44,011 nt of DNA from a virus: positions 1 to 44,011 of IMG/VR virus record IMGVR_UViG_3300020159_002267; one strand, written 5' to 3'. The position numbers were made by a program, and so were the translations under genes. The notes below the pieces were generated by a model. The model was given only the letters and a program-made list of their open reading frames with translations, was not told the origin of the DNA and did not search any database. Below are positions 27,431-36,323 of the stretch, one piece after another (the first letter of the stretch is position 1; every line of letters starts with the position of its first letter).

Positions 27431-29107
27431 TCAATCTTCCTGACCTTTTGCGGGTTCCACTAATCCACTGTTTAATTTTTTCTGGCCAGTTTCTCTAGAC
27501 CATGGCTCGTGAGTTGGTGTATAAGGTGCAACACTAGATAAACCACTTTGACTGTCTAGTACCCAACGTTTGATTTCTGTATCAAATCTTACATTGTTTT
27601 GCTGATACAATTCCAATGGAGGATTTATTTGTGGCTCTACTGGTGTAGGGGGAATTTTTGGATTTTCGGGCACCTTTCCTGCTGTGTTTATATACACTTG
27701 TTCTCCGCCCTTGAACCACAATTCTCCGGATCCTACTTTCCATCCGCTTGTTACACCCGAACTTGCATTTGTGTTTGAACTTATTATAAATTCACTTTGA
27801 GAATTAAATGTGATATTTCCCTGCGATTTAACATTAACCCATCGTGAAGAATTTATCATGGTATCTTGAGTTTTAATATTAAAGAGTCCAGCTGTTTCCA
27901 AACTGGCATTTAGTCCTCTGATGTCAATGCTGCCGCCGCTGCGAACGCCAACGACTCCGGCATTTATATTGTATAAATCTTTGGCTGTGATTAATTGCAG
28001 TGAAGTCTGCGATTCAATTGACGCTCCGGCATACATTCTTAAACTGGATCCTGCATTGATGTTCACATTGCCATCGGCATGAAAGTTTAAATCCATTTCA
28101 GATCTGATGTTTAAACTGTCGCCACTATAGATATTAATACTTCCCTTGGGAGTAAATTCTAACCAAGCTGTTCCTTTATTGTTAATAATGTACAATACTT
28201 CATCGGTATCATTTAACAATATCTGGTGTCCGCCTGCTGAACGTAGTCGTACTAATTGGCTATCTCCGTATAAATCGCCATCGTCCATGACAAATGTATG
28301 ACCGCCTCGGCGTTCTGTTGGTTGCCAATCACTGATTTTTTCACCTTGATTTCCTAATTTTAAAGCTTCATTTAATGCATCTCTATCAGGATATTTGTCA
28401 GTCAAGTCCGGATATCCTTTGCCTGGTGTACTGATTCCAAACACTTTACTAGGAGACTCTCTAGTAGATGAACTGGTAATTGTACCTCTGTGTGGATCAG
28501 TTTCTAATCCTTGTTGAATAACGATATTGGCCTGATAGGTATGTAGTACTCTATCTAATCCTAGATAATCTCTATTACTGGATCTGCCTTCATTTTCTAA
28601 ATTTACTTCGCTAGCCGGAAGAAAAACACCAAGACTCGGTATATCTCGTCCTGTACCAAAGCTGGGATCTAGTGTAGTTTGTGTGGTTCCCGAAGGCCTG
28701 GCGATTCCAGGAACCATGTGGTTGGTTTGAGCGTTATTAATGCAGGCAAACCAATATCCTCTACTGGTATCACCGTTGACAAATATAAGTAGCACTTGAT
28801 TTTCCAGGTCCGGTGGAACTGCCCAAAATCCATACGTTTGCGCTTCTGTTCCGAAACTTTTAGAATCATCAACTCCGGGCCTGCCTACTGTGCTTCCAAA
28901 AAACGGACTTGCATAACTTACGGTTATGTAAGGTCCAGTTTCCTCGCCGCTTAGTTCTTTTATCCATACATCCAGCCTGCCCTGTCTAGTCGGATCTACA
29001 TTATTTTTTACGATCCCAATATAAGGACCTGGGTCAATTTTAATTCCAGGTGTTGCGTCCTTGTCGTAGGAAGGATTGACTTTTTTTGGATTGATTGAAT
29101 CTGACAT
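27431..29107 (-). CDS. 5: Baseplate hub/spike protein gp5-like, without lysozyme domain
   Basis: This 558-residue protein has the architecture of the central tail spike. An OB-fold opens at about 28-120 (GPYIGIVKNNVDPTRQGRLDVWI, then FGFWAVPPDLENQVLLIFVNGD), as in gp5/VgrG proteins. A middle region has the spike-typical HTFVMDDGD...VRLRSAGGHQILLNDTDE. A repetitive beta-helix follows at about 329-445 (LNIRSEMDLNFHADGNVNIN, LRMYAGASIE), the hallmark of trimeric membrane-puncturing spikes. The lysozyme domain that interrupts T4 gp5 between OB-fold and helix is absent. A separate lysozyme-like gene follows immediately. The C-terminus is proline-rich and does not end in a metal-binding spike tip, so a separate tip protein may exist elsewhere. 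Confidence 0.85.
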   Translation of the reverse strand: MSDSINPKKVNPSYDKDATPGIKIDPGPYIGIVKNNVDPTRQGRLDVWIKELSGEETGPYITVSYASPFFGSTVGRPGVDDSKSFGTEAQTYGFWAVPPDLENQVLLIFVNGDTSRGYWFACINNAQTNHMVPGIARPSGTTQTTLDPSFGTGRDIPSLGVFLPASEVNLENEGRSSNRDYLGLDRVLHTYQANIVIQQGLETDPHRGTITSSSTRESPSKVFGISTPGKGYPDLTDKYPDRDALNEALKLGNQGEKISDWQPTERRGGHTFVMDDGDLYGDSQLVRLRSAGGHQILLNDTDEVLYIINNKGTAWLEFTPKGSINIYSGDSLNIRSEMDLNFHADGNVNINAGSSLRMYAGASIESQTSLQLITAKDLYNINAGVVGVRSGGSIDIRGLNASLETAGLFNIKTQDTMINSSRWVNVKSQGNITFNSQSEFIISSNTNASSGVTSGWKVGSGELWFKGGEQVYINTAGKVPENPKIPPTPVEPQINPPLELYQQNNVRFDTEIKRWVLDSQSGLSSVAPYTPTHEPWSRETGQKKLNSGLVEPAKGQED

Positions 29108-29108
29108 T

Positions 29109-32100
29109 TTATACTAAACCTGTTTTCTTTATTGATTCTATTCTTGCTGTTTGTGCTTGAAAAAATTCTGTTGTTTCTTTTTGTAGAGCTGCGCTTCTTG
29201 ATACCAGTTTTGTTATTTCTGCTTTATAACCTTTGCTTGTTTTATCTATATCTAGTAATCTTAGAGCCAACTGTTGTATTTGTGTTGCTTGCTCCTGAAG
29301 TACTGCCTGGAACGCTTCTCTATAACGAATTGTCTTTTCAGCTTTTTGTTGTGCATTCAGTGTTGAATCACTTCTGATACTTTGTATTGTTGTATTAAAT
29401 GACAGAACCTCGTTCTGTCTTGTTGCTTCCAAATTGTTTATTTCTGCTTCAATCTCGTCTAATGCCAGTGTAGGATCTGCTGCTGCTTTTTCTTGTGGTG
29501 CTATTGCCGGAGCATCATTGGCATTAGACGGTGCTGCCTCAGTGGGTTGCGCGGCTGCTGCAACAGTGCCTTCACCTGAAAATGACTGCACCGGATTGGT
29601 TGCCGGCTCTGCTGCTGCTTCTTTGAGTTTAGCTGTATCTTCAGCATTTGTACCAGTACTATCAACCAATTGATTTGTTGCCGGTGCTGCCGGTGGCGTA
29701 GGTGTTTCTGTTTCTGTCTGCGCCACTTGCGTCTTGAGTTCCACTTTAGGAGTTGTTTTAGATCCATCCTCGTAGAACAAATCGTTTGGCATTTTTACCA
29801 ATTCAAGAGTTTGCTCAAATTTTCCCCTATTAAAATCACTTTTTACTTTAAGTAATTTATACACTCCACTGAATGTAGCATCGGTTGTTCTACCATTAAG
29901 TAATTTTATCTGTTTATTTGTAATTCCAGTAGCATCGTCAATATCAACGGCGCTTTTTATCAACAACTGTACAAAAACTTGCTCTTGATCAAATAGTATT
30001 TGTCCGGTGCTTGGATTAATAGGAACAGTTTCTTCACTGTCAACTGCGGTTTGACTTGGAGTATTATATGCTTGATATGCAGGACTCATGGGATTATAAT
30101 AGATGTCATCTTGTTTTATAAATGCAGGATCACCTATAATTCGCAATTGCACGTTTAACATATCACCGCGACTTGAAGTATAAATGCTTTCAGCAATGTC
30201 TGCTACTGCACTTGAACTTCTTTTAGAACTTCTGTTTGCCTGACCTGCACCAGGTGCATAAACTCCTCTAGTTTGTATCACTGTGCCTAGATCGTTTGTT
30301 CTTACTGGGTTATCATTTTTTAAATCTGGGTCAGTTACTATATTATTGTTGTCTTGATTTGGGTTTTCATAGGTTGATACAGTTGCAACTTTGTTGTCTT
30401 GATACGCGGTTATTGATGTGTAATACAAACTATCAAAATCTATATCTATCCCCACAATGTCTTGATTCAGTCCTGTATACAAATAGTTGTAAGATCTAAC
30501 AATTTTACTTTTACCTATTTTGGTCTTGGCAAAATCAGGATGATATGCATTTGCGGCTTTGTATGGAAGAATTGTATAAACAACCTGTTTACTATATGCG
30601 TTTCTACTAGAATCAAAATTTAAAAGATACACCTGAGGAATAATTTTATACCAATTTAACAGTTTGTATCGCTTTAGTTCGGCTTGGGCGTCTCTTATTT
30701 CTTGTGCTAATTGTTCTCTATCAATGCTAACTTGATTGGCATCATTTAGTAAATTGCTGTTATTAGAAATAATTTGATTATATTTGGCAATCGCATCTTT
30801 GGCTTCTTTGACTTGACCGGTTATGTATTCACTGCTTTGCATTATTCGATCAATTAACTGAACAATGTTTATGCCTGGGTTGATATTGAACCCTTGTTCA
30901 CTTTTACCTTTTGGTAAATTGGGTTTTTGTGCAGAATCTTTTACACCTTGATTTTGATCTGTCATGGGTACTTTGCTTATTTCTGCAAATTTTTCGTCTA
31001 CAATTTTACTTTTTTTAATTGTTTCGTCGGGAATATTAAAAGCTATCAATGAAGGTGTATAAGCAAATGTTTTTCCTGGTCCTGCTACTCCGCGCATAAA
31101 ACTATTATAGCCGGCTGGATAACTTTTGGTTGCATAATTAAGAGATGCTCTTAACCGATCTCTTTCTTTATTTAATTCTGCCAAAGTAGGTGCTTCTCCT
31201 TCGGCTCTGGCTATGGCTTGTTGATCCGCAAGCCACTTTTTTAAATCGCTTTCTACACGTTCTTCATTCTTTTCTATCTCCTGAGAAAATATTTTTGCTA
31301 CTTCGCTTTCGCTGTCAAAAAATTGTCCCACTGTCCCGGCTTGCACACTCAATGCCACAGGCAGTGTTGCTATAGTGTCTTGAAATGCCACATGATTATA
31401 CGGAACTGCTCGGCATCTATACTCTGTTCCGCCTGTGCCGGGCTTGATCTTCATTTCAATTATTTTAATTGACAAACGTTTTCTATCTATTCTAATAGAC
31501 TTAGATCGAGCTTCTTCGACATTTGATAAAAAATCAATTTCTAATAGATACGGTTGATCAATGTAGTTAGGACTATTAACCGGGGGCATCATACATGCAC
31601 TCTGTAATCTATCTAACAAGGTCATACCATATGGTTCCACTATTGTAAAACTTACTTCAATTGCATTACTGGCTTTGGTTTTTGCATTTAATCCTACTAC
31701 AGTGGTCAGACTCAGTTGTTCAATGAAAAAATCTTCCATGAAATCGGGATGTCTACCTGTAACGTCTTTGCTAGCAGATTTATTTGCGTAGCCTCCGCCA
31801 CTGCTGATTAATACATACCTTGGATTAAATGTGTCCGGTTTATCTACCAAAGCCGAATAATCTTCTGACGACAACAAGTACAATGTGGTTCTATAAGTAG
31901 AACTTGTATAATCATGCAACACATTTTTTTTAGCTGGTGCTATCTTAAATGATAATTCTTTTTGTTTTTCATTATCTGTTTGATTGTTGGAAGATTGTTT
32001 ACTTTTGCTTGTAGTTCCTGCAATTGTTGATTGCATGTTTCTGTCTGCGGATTGACCAGCTTCGCCAGATCGACTCTCTGACGGTGGCGGAGCAGGAAAT

Positions 32101-33074
32101 GCATTAGCAGGCAACTCTTCGGCTGCTTCTCCTCTACCTTGATTGTTTCTAATTTTATCAGCTTCGGCAGCACTAACTGTGGCAGCAGGAACCAAAGCAG
32201 GATTAGGATCTGTTGTGGTTGTAGGCGGTGTTGACCCTACTCCGGGTTCGGGAGAAATATTTTCGTTTCTTACTTTTTCTTCGGCCGTTTGCCCAGCGGC
32301 AGAATTTTTTGCTGCTTGATCATCTGTCAGCGTTCCGTCGTTTGGAGTTTGGGTGCCAGATTGATTGGGCCTTATTGTGCGTTCTTCGTATTGATTGGCA
32401 GGTGGCGGACCCAGTGCATCTCTATTTGCGGTTACATTAAAATTTTTGCCTTCGGCTTCGGCTGCACGTAATGCTTTATTCTTTTCTTTAAATGTAGATT
32501 GATCTAATCCTAAAGATCTCAAATATTCGTTTTTAGCCGCTGTTGTGGCTGCTTCATCGGCTTTGTAAGCAGTTCGATTTTTGTCTGACCAGTCTGACAT
32601 TTCGGCAGTCATTCTGGTTTCTCTTATGCCGCCACCGCTGGTTGTAGTTGTTACTTCGCCTCGAGTGTTTGTTGGGCCGGTGGTTTCTGCTTTATCTTCT
32701 TCGTCGCTCCAGCCTTTTTTGGCCGCTGCTTTATCGTCTTCTCTTTGTTTTCTAAGTCTTTCTAGATTCCGCTCTCGCTCGGCTGCAATTTCTGCATTTC
32801 TTCGCTCTCTAGCCGCCTCCTGTTCCGCTACTCTCCTGGCGTCGGCTTCTTGTCTGGCTTTTTCTTCAGCAGCGTCGTATACTTCAATGCTGTCGGCTAA
32901 TTTTATAATCCGGCCGTTTGTGGGACTCCCAGGAACGGCATCTTCGGTATAAAGTCCGTACTCTTCTTCAGTAATTCCGGCGCGATTAAAAGCGTCATCA
33001 ACACTGTATCCGCCATAGATGTATCTGTTTACATCGTCAAGTTTTTTCTGACTAAATCTAAGCTCTTTTGGCAA
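29109..33074 (-). CDS. Large baseplate hub-type protein, 1321 aa
   Basis: The start is TTG at 33074, fixed by an AGGAG site six bases upstream; no suitable ATG exists near the N-terminus. Residues 65-115 are a strongly charged Ala/Glu/Arg helix of coiled-coil type. A low-complexity Asn/Thr/Pro/Ala linker runs to about 370. From about 373 (LSFKIAPAKKNVLHDYTSS) comes a folded structural region. It includes DFFIEQLSLTTVVGLN, SFTIVEPYGMTLLDRLQSA and YLLEIDFLSN, a pattern I know from hub-associated proteins of environmental myophages. The last 105 residues are again coiled coil. It lies directly upstream of the gp5-like spike, where a gp27-type ring protein is expected. That assignment is inference from position. 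The long charged tail segments could contact tube or tape measure. Confidence 0.65.
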   Translation of the reverse strand: MPKELRFSQKKLDDVNRYIYGGYSVDDAFNRAGITEEEYGLYTEDAVPGSPTNGRIIKLADSIEVYDAAEEKARQEADARRVAEQEAARERRNAEIAAERERNLERLRKQREDDKAAAKKGWSDEEDKAETTGPTNTRGEVTTTTSGGGIRETRMTAEMSDWSDKNRTAYKADEAATTAAKNEYLRSLGLDQSTFKEKNKALRAAEAEGKNFNVTANRDALGPPPANQYEERTIRPNQSGTQTPNDGTLTDDQAAKNSAAGQTAEEKVRNENISPEPGVGSTPPTTTTDPNPALVPAATVSAAEADKIRNNQGRGEAAEELPANAFPAPPPSESRSGEAGQSADRNMQSTIAGTTSKSKQSSNNQTDNEKQKELSFKIAPAKKNVLHDYTSSTYRTTLYLLSSEDYSALVDKPDTFNPRYVLISSGGGYANKSASKDVTGRHPDFMEDFFIEQLSLTTVVGLNAKTKASNAIEVSFTIVEPYGMTLLDRLQSACMMPPVNSPNYIDQPYLLEIDFLSNVEEARSKSIRIDRKRLSIKIIEMKIKPGTGGTEYRCRAVPYNHVAFQDTIATLPVALSVQAGTVGQFFDSESEVAKIFSQEIEKNEERVESDLKKWLADQQAIARAEGEAPTLAELNKERDRLRASLNYATKSYPAGYNSFMRGVAGPGKTFAYTPSLIAFNIPDETIKKSKIVDEKFAEISKVPMTDQNQGVKDSAQKPNLPKGKSEQGFNINPGINIVQLIDRIMQSSEYITGQVKEAKDAIAKYNQIISNNSNLLNDANQVSIDREQLAQEIRDAQAELKRYKLLNWYKIIPQVYLLNFDSSRNAYSKQVVYTILPYKAANAYHPDFAKTKIGKSKIVRSYNYLYTGLNQDIVGIDIDFDSLYYTSITAYQDNKVATVSTYENPNQDNNNIVTDPDLKNDNPVRTNDLGTVIQTRGVYAPGAGQANRSSKRSSSAVADIAESIYTSSRGDMLNVQLRIIGDPAFIKQDDIYYNPMSPAYQAYNTPSQTAVDSEETVPINPSTGQILFDQEQVFVQLLIKSAVDIDDATGITNKQIKLLNGRTTDATFSGVYKLLKVKSDFNRGKFEQTLELVKMPNDLFYEDGSKTTPKVELKTQVAQTETETPTPPAAPATNQLVDSTGTNAEDTAKLKEAAAEPATNPVQSFSGEGTVAAAAQPTEAAPSNANDAPAIAPQEKAAADPTLALDEIEAEINNLEATRQNEVLSFNTTIQSIRSDSTLNAQQKAEKTIRYREAFQAVLQEQATQIQQLALRLLDIDKTSKGYKAEITKLVSRSAALQKETTEFFQAQTARIESIKKTGLV

Positions 33075-33075
33075 G

Positions 33076-33381
33076 TTATACTCCTAGGTCTTGTTGGAGT
33101 GTGGCCTTTTTGGGGATAAAAATTTGAACTCCAGCACGAAAATCAAAAAGCGGATCTTTGAGCACATTGGGATTACGCATAGCAAACACCCACCACAGGG
33201 CACTGTCGCCGTACAAGTCTGACGCTAGCATATCAGGCCTATATTCATACACTTTGTCAATTTCATACAATACATCGTCATCTTTAACTGTAATAGGTCT
33301 TTGTTCCATTACATCAAGAAAGTTTCCAAATGTTCTAGTCTGTGCGTACGGACTAGTGCTCGAATATGCAACTTTGGCCAT
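33076..33381 (-). CDS. 53: Baseplate wedge protein gp53-like (LysM-type)
   Basis: This small 101-residue protein contains IDKVYEYRPDMLASDLYGDSALWWVFAMRNP followed by DPLFDFRAGVQIFIP. This is the LysM-like core seen in T4 gp53 and related short tail proteins. In T4, gp53 joins neighbouring wedges to close the baseplate ring. T4 gp53 is about twice as long, so this is a reduced form holding essentially the LysM part. Its ATG overlaps the TAA of the previous gene (TAATG), so translation is coupled. The assignment to the LysM/gp53 group is good. Strict equivalence to gp53 rests on motif and baseplate context. Confidence 0.75.
   Translation of the reverse strand: MAKVAYSSTSPYAQTRTFGNFLDVMEQRPITVKDDDVLYEIDKVYEYRPDMLASDLYGDSALWWVFAMRNPNVLKDPLFDFRAGVQIFIPKKATLQQDLGV
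33081..33085 (-). promoter_or_regulatory. Ribosome binding site that fixes a TTG start
   Basis: AGGAG on the minus strand, overlapping the last codons of the gp53-like gene, lies six bases before TTG at 33074. It is the only good ribosome site near the beginning of the 1321-residue frame and decides for the non-ATG start. Confidence 0.7.
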
Positions 33382-34316
33382 TATAACATTCCTTTGGTAA
33401 TCATCTCGCCTCGAGCAAATGCGTTAAAATCAAATTCTCTTTGCTTGGTTCGGCTGTACACTGGCTGCAAGGTAATAGAAATAGTGCTCACCGTTGGTAA
33501 TCTTGTTTTTTCAGGTAGCGATGCAGTTTCTGTAGTAATTGTTCCTGATCCAGTTTTTGTTGTAGGTAATTTTGTAGCGGCATCAATGGTTGTCTTTGTT
33601 GTAGTTTTTGACTGATACGTGGTTTCAAGATAGTCAACATCATTGGGCATAGTATGAGAAAATTGAGTTAACAGGCACGGAACATGCGGTAAATAATGTG
33701 CACCATATCCATTTAAATATAAAATAGGAGGTGGCGACCCTTGGTAAGTTCCAGAATTTCCATAAAACATTTTAGTAGCTGCTCTGAAGAAATATAGTGC
33801 GCCTAACAGGTACTGTGCATCAAAATCGTTTTGCACTGAAAATTCTCCGCTAATTTGTATTGCCTGGACTTCGCTAGCTTCATAAAAAAAGTTTGTATAA
33901 TTTGTATGTGTTAAAGGTTGTGAGCCATATCTTGCTTGATAAGCTACTGTAACTTGAGGAACATAAGGAAAAATGACACCATCTGTATCTTTTAAGTATG
34001 CCATAACTCCGGGGTTAGGATCTCTGTACAATATAGGTGCCCCAGGATTAACACTGACTCTGACACGCCATTCTTCACCGGACCTATCAAACCCAATTAC
34101 AGGTGCTTGTCCGCCTGTAGTTGATCCAAGTGCGCTACCATCTGCCTGTAGTCCTGCTTTTTGCAGTCGACTTTCTTTTGGATCCCCACTGCCACTAATT
34201 GCTGCTTTTTGGCGTTCAGCAAATGCTGCTCGTCCTTCAGCATCCAAAGTGGGATTGTTTTGGCTATTTTTATTAGGAGCAAATATTCCTAATTTTGAAT
34301 CTTCGACCACTGGCAT
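33381..34316 (-). CDS. Tail tube/baseplate junction-type structural protein, 311 aa
   Basis: This is the first gene of the leftward late block. It contains VSVNPGAPILYRDP, FPYVPQVTVAYQARYGSQPLTHTNY, then SEVQAIQISGEFSVQNDFDAQYLLGALYFFRAATKMFYG. Further on come PPPILYLNGYG and PNDVDYLETT. I associate this pattern with tail-tube-proximal baseplate proteins (gp48/gp54 class) of environmental T4-like phages, where a tube-like beta-barrel starts the tail tube. The last 25 residues (TKQREFDFNAFARGEMITKG) are also typical. The exact equivalence to gp48 or gp54 is not settled. A GAGGA ribosome site and an AATAAATA octamer stand upstream in the gap shared with gp55. Confidence 0.65.
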   Translation of the reverse strand: MPVVEDSKLGIFAPNKNSQNNPTLDAEGRAAFAERQKAAISGSGDPKESRLQKAGLQADGSALGSTTGGQAPVIGFDRSGEEWRVRVSVNPGAPILYRDPNPGVMAYLKDTDGVIFPYVPQVTVAYQARYGSQPLTHTNYTNFFYEASEVQAIQISGEFSVQNDFDAQYLLGALYFFRAATKMFYGNSGTYQGSPPPILYLNGYGAHYLPHVPCLLTQFSHTMPNDVDYLETTYQSKTTTKTTIDAATKLPTTKTGSGTITTETASLPEKTRLPTVSTISITLQPVYSRTKQREFDFNAFARGEMITKGML

Positions 34317-34340
34317 GTAATTTTCCTCTTGCTTTTTTAT

Positions 34341-34348
34341 TATTTATT
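34341..34348 (-). promoter_or_regulatory. Candidate late promoter (AATAAATA) for the main baseplate operon
   Basis: In the 64-base gap between the divergent gp55 and baseplate operons, the minus strand reads AATAAATA 25 bases before the ATG at 34316. GAGGA lies between. It differs from the T4 late consensus TATAAATA at the first base only. The region is very AT-rich, so chance is a real alternative. Confidence 0.4.
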
Positions 34349-34380
34349 TGTTAAATTAACAGTGTATTTTAAGGAACCTA

Positions 34381-35265
34381 ATGAAACACAACTATTTGAA
34401 CAATCGTGATATTCTTAAAGAAATTCACAAAAGTAAAACTACCTACTGTAGTTTTTTAACACCAGAAGATGGTGATTACGATATAATTTTACCTAGCATA
34501 GACAAAATTAACAAGAAAAATACCGCAGAAGGACGCAAGCTCAGGGCCGAACGTTTAGGAAGAGCTGCATACGACGAAGCACAAGCTACTACTACAGTTA
34601 AGTTAAAACTGGATGAGTTTGCAGTAAAACCAAGTAAAATTAAAGATACCGATGTAGTTTTTCGTGTAATGACCTGGGAACATGTTCCTATAGATGAGTC
34701 AAAATCTCGTAAAAGTCAAGAAAAACTATTAGATGATGATGCGCTGTCTGGTACTGAATACGACGACGGGCTTGAAATTGTTGTTCCTGCAAAGTACACC
34801 AAATGCAATTTTCCACCATTTCAACATTACAAAGTAAACGATGACGGAGTTCCTTATTGTGTAGGAAAAAGCCATTGGCGGGGAGATCTATCAACTGGAA
34901 TTTTTTCAAAAGAACATGGCACAATGACTAAAAAACTGGCTCATATGTTTATGAAATTGTGCGAGCGATATGCTACCCGTTCAAACTGGCGTGGCTACAC
35001 ATACAACGACGAGATGCGTAGTCAAGCATTACTACAACTATCACAGATAGGACTACAATTTGATGAAAGTAAATCACAAAATCCTTTTGCTTATTATACT
35101 GCTGCTATCACTAATTCCTTTACTCGAGTCCTTAACATTGAAAAGCGCAACCAGAATCTTCGAGATGATATTCTTGAAATGAATGGATTAACTCCAAGTT
35201 ATACTAGACAAGGTATGGGTTCGTGGGGCGGCAGTTCACAATCTGGTGATTATAGCGACGATTAA
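34381..35265 (+). CDS. 55: Late-transcription sigma factor gp55-like
   Basis: This phage sigma factor redirects host RNA polymerase to late promoters of the TATAAATA type. The most telling part is the C-terminal third: EMRSQALLQLSQIGLQFDES, then NPFAYYTAAITNSFTRVLNIEK and QNLRDDILEMNGLTPSY. It corresponds to the sigma region-2-like core of gp55. Upstream are THWRG-like segments (KSHWRGDLSTGIFSKEHG) that are also seen in environmental gp55 proteins. At 294 residues it is longer than T4 gp55 (185), the excess lying at the N-terminus, which holds an acidic stretch. AAGGA stands five bases before the ATG. It is divergent from the baseplate operon it presumably activates and is followed by gp47 and gp46. 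Confidence 0.9.
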   Translation: MKHNYLNNRDILKEIHKSKTTYCSFLTPEDGDYDIILPSIDKINKKNTAEGRKLRAERLGRAAYDEAQATTTVKLKLDEFAVKPSKIKDTDVVFRVMTWEHVPIDESKSRKSQEKLLDDDALSGTEYDDGLEIVVPAKYTKCNFPPFQHYKVNDDGVPYCVGKSHWRGDLSTGIFSKEHGTMTKKLAHMFMKLCERYATRSNWRGYTYNDEMRSQALLQLSQIGLQFDESKSQNPFAYYTAAITNSFTRVLNIEKRNQNLRDDILEMNGLTPSYTRQGMGSWGGSSQSGDYSDD

Positions 35266-35267
35266 GT

Positions 35268-35297
35268 TTGACATTGACTGTTAAGACGTAGTACACT
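35268..35297 (+). promoter_or_regulatory. Candidate sigma-70-type promoter before gp47
   Basis: TTGACA at 35268-35273 and TACACT at 35292-35297, 18 bases apart, lie in the 38-base gap between gp55 and gp47. Transcription would start about at 35304, the A of the gp47 ATG. The mRNA could therefore be leaderless, which fits the absence of a clear ribosome site there. Activity is inferred. Confidence 0.45.
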
Positions 35298-35303
35298 TAA
35301 CGA

Positions 35304-36323
35304 ATGTCTAATTTATTTAAAAAAGCAGCAGTTTGCACAGATATCCACTTTGGATTAAAAAGCAATAGTCAAACCCATAATGACGATTGCCTAAACTTTA
35401 TCAAATGGTTCACTGCCAAAGCCAAAGAGGAAGGCTGCGAGACGGCTTTTTTCCTTGGCGACTGGCACAACAATAGAGCCAGTATCAATATTGTTACACT
35501 CAATTATAGTCTTAAAGCATTGGAGCATTTAAATGACAATTTTGATGCTGTCTACTTTATCCCTGGCAATCACGATCTTTATTATCGTGACAAACGTGAT
35601 GTACAAAGTGTTGAATGGGCACGGCACTTACCTAACGTTCATATTTGTAATGATTGGTATCATAGTGGCGACGTGGTTATTGCTCCTTGGCTCGTTGGCG
35701 ATGATCATAAACGGATTCCTAAATTAACGGCCAAGTACATGTTTGGGCATTTCGAACTGCCGCATTTCTATATGAATGCCATGGTACAAATGCCCGATCA
35801 CGGCGATGTCAAACGTGAAGATTTTCACGGCATCGAACGTGTGTTCACTGGACACTTTCATAAAAGACAAACACACAAGAATATTACTTACATTGGTAAT
35901 TGCTTTCCACACAACTACGCCGACAACCATGATGATGAACGCGGTATGATGATATTGGACTGGGGTAAAGATCCTGAGTACCATGCTTGGCCTGATCAGC
36001 CCAGATATCGTGTGTATCAACTCAGTGATGTGCTTACCAATACTGATGCGCTATTACATAAAGGTATGCATGTACGTGTAAATCTTGATGTAGATATTAG
36101 TTATGAAGAAGCTACGTTTATCAAAGAAACTTTTGTAAATACTTACAATCTTAGAGAAATTACTCTTATTCCACAAAAGAGCATCGGCGAAGATATCAAC
36201 TACGATATCAGTGGAAACATAATGTTCGAAAGTGTAGACACAATCGTCACCAACCAACTTACAAATATTCAAAGCGAACAGTATAACAAGACATTGCTGC
36301 TTGACATTTATAGAAATCTTTAA
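35304..36323 (+). CDS. 47: Recombination endonuclease subunit gp47 (Mre11/SbcD-like)
   Basis: This metallophosphoesterase nuclease works with gp46 to resect double-strand ends for recombination-dependent replication and host DNA breakdown. The motifs are in order: DIH (13-15), GDWHNNR (52-58), GNHD (88-91) and GHFH (183-186), which together supply the two-metal site. Its 339 residues equal the T4 protein in length. The C-terminal part (about 240-339) would be the cap/gp46-binding region. The stop overlaps the gp46 ATG by one base (TAATG). All catalytic motifs are intact, so it should be active. Confidence 0.97.
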   Translation: MSNLFKKAAVCTDIHFGLKSNSQTHNDDCLNFIKWFTAKAKEEGCETAFFLGDWHNNRASINIVTLNYSLKALEHLNDNFDAVYFIPGNHDLYYRDKRDVQSVEWARHLPNVHICNDWYHSGDVVIAPWLVGDDHKRIPKLTAKYMFGHFELPHFYMNAMVQMPDHGDVKREDFHGIERVFTGHFHKRQTHKNITYIGNCFPHNYADNHDDERGMMILDWGKDPEYHAWPDQPRYRVYQLSDVLTNTDALLHKGMHVRVNLDVDISYEEATFIKETFVNTYNLREITLIPQKSIGEDINYDISGNIMFESVDTIVTNQLTNIQSEQYNKTLLLDIYRNL

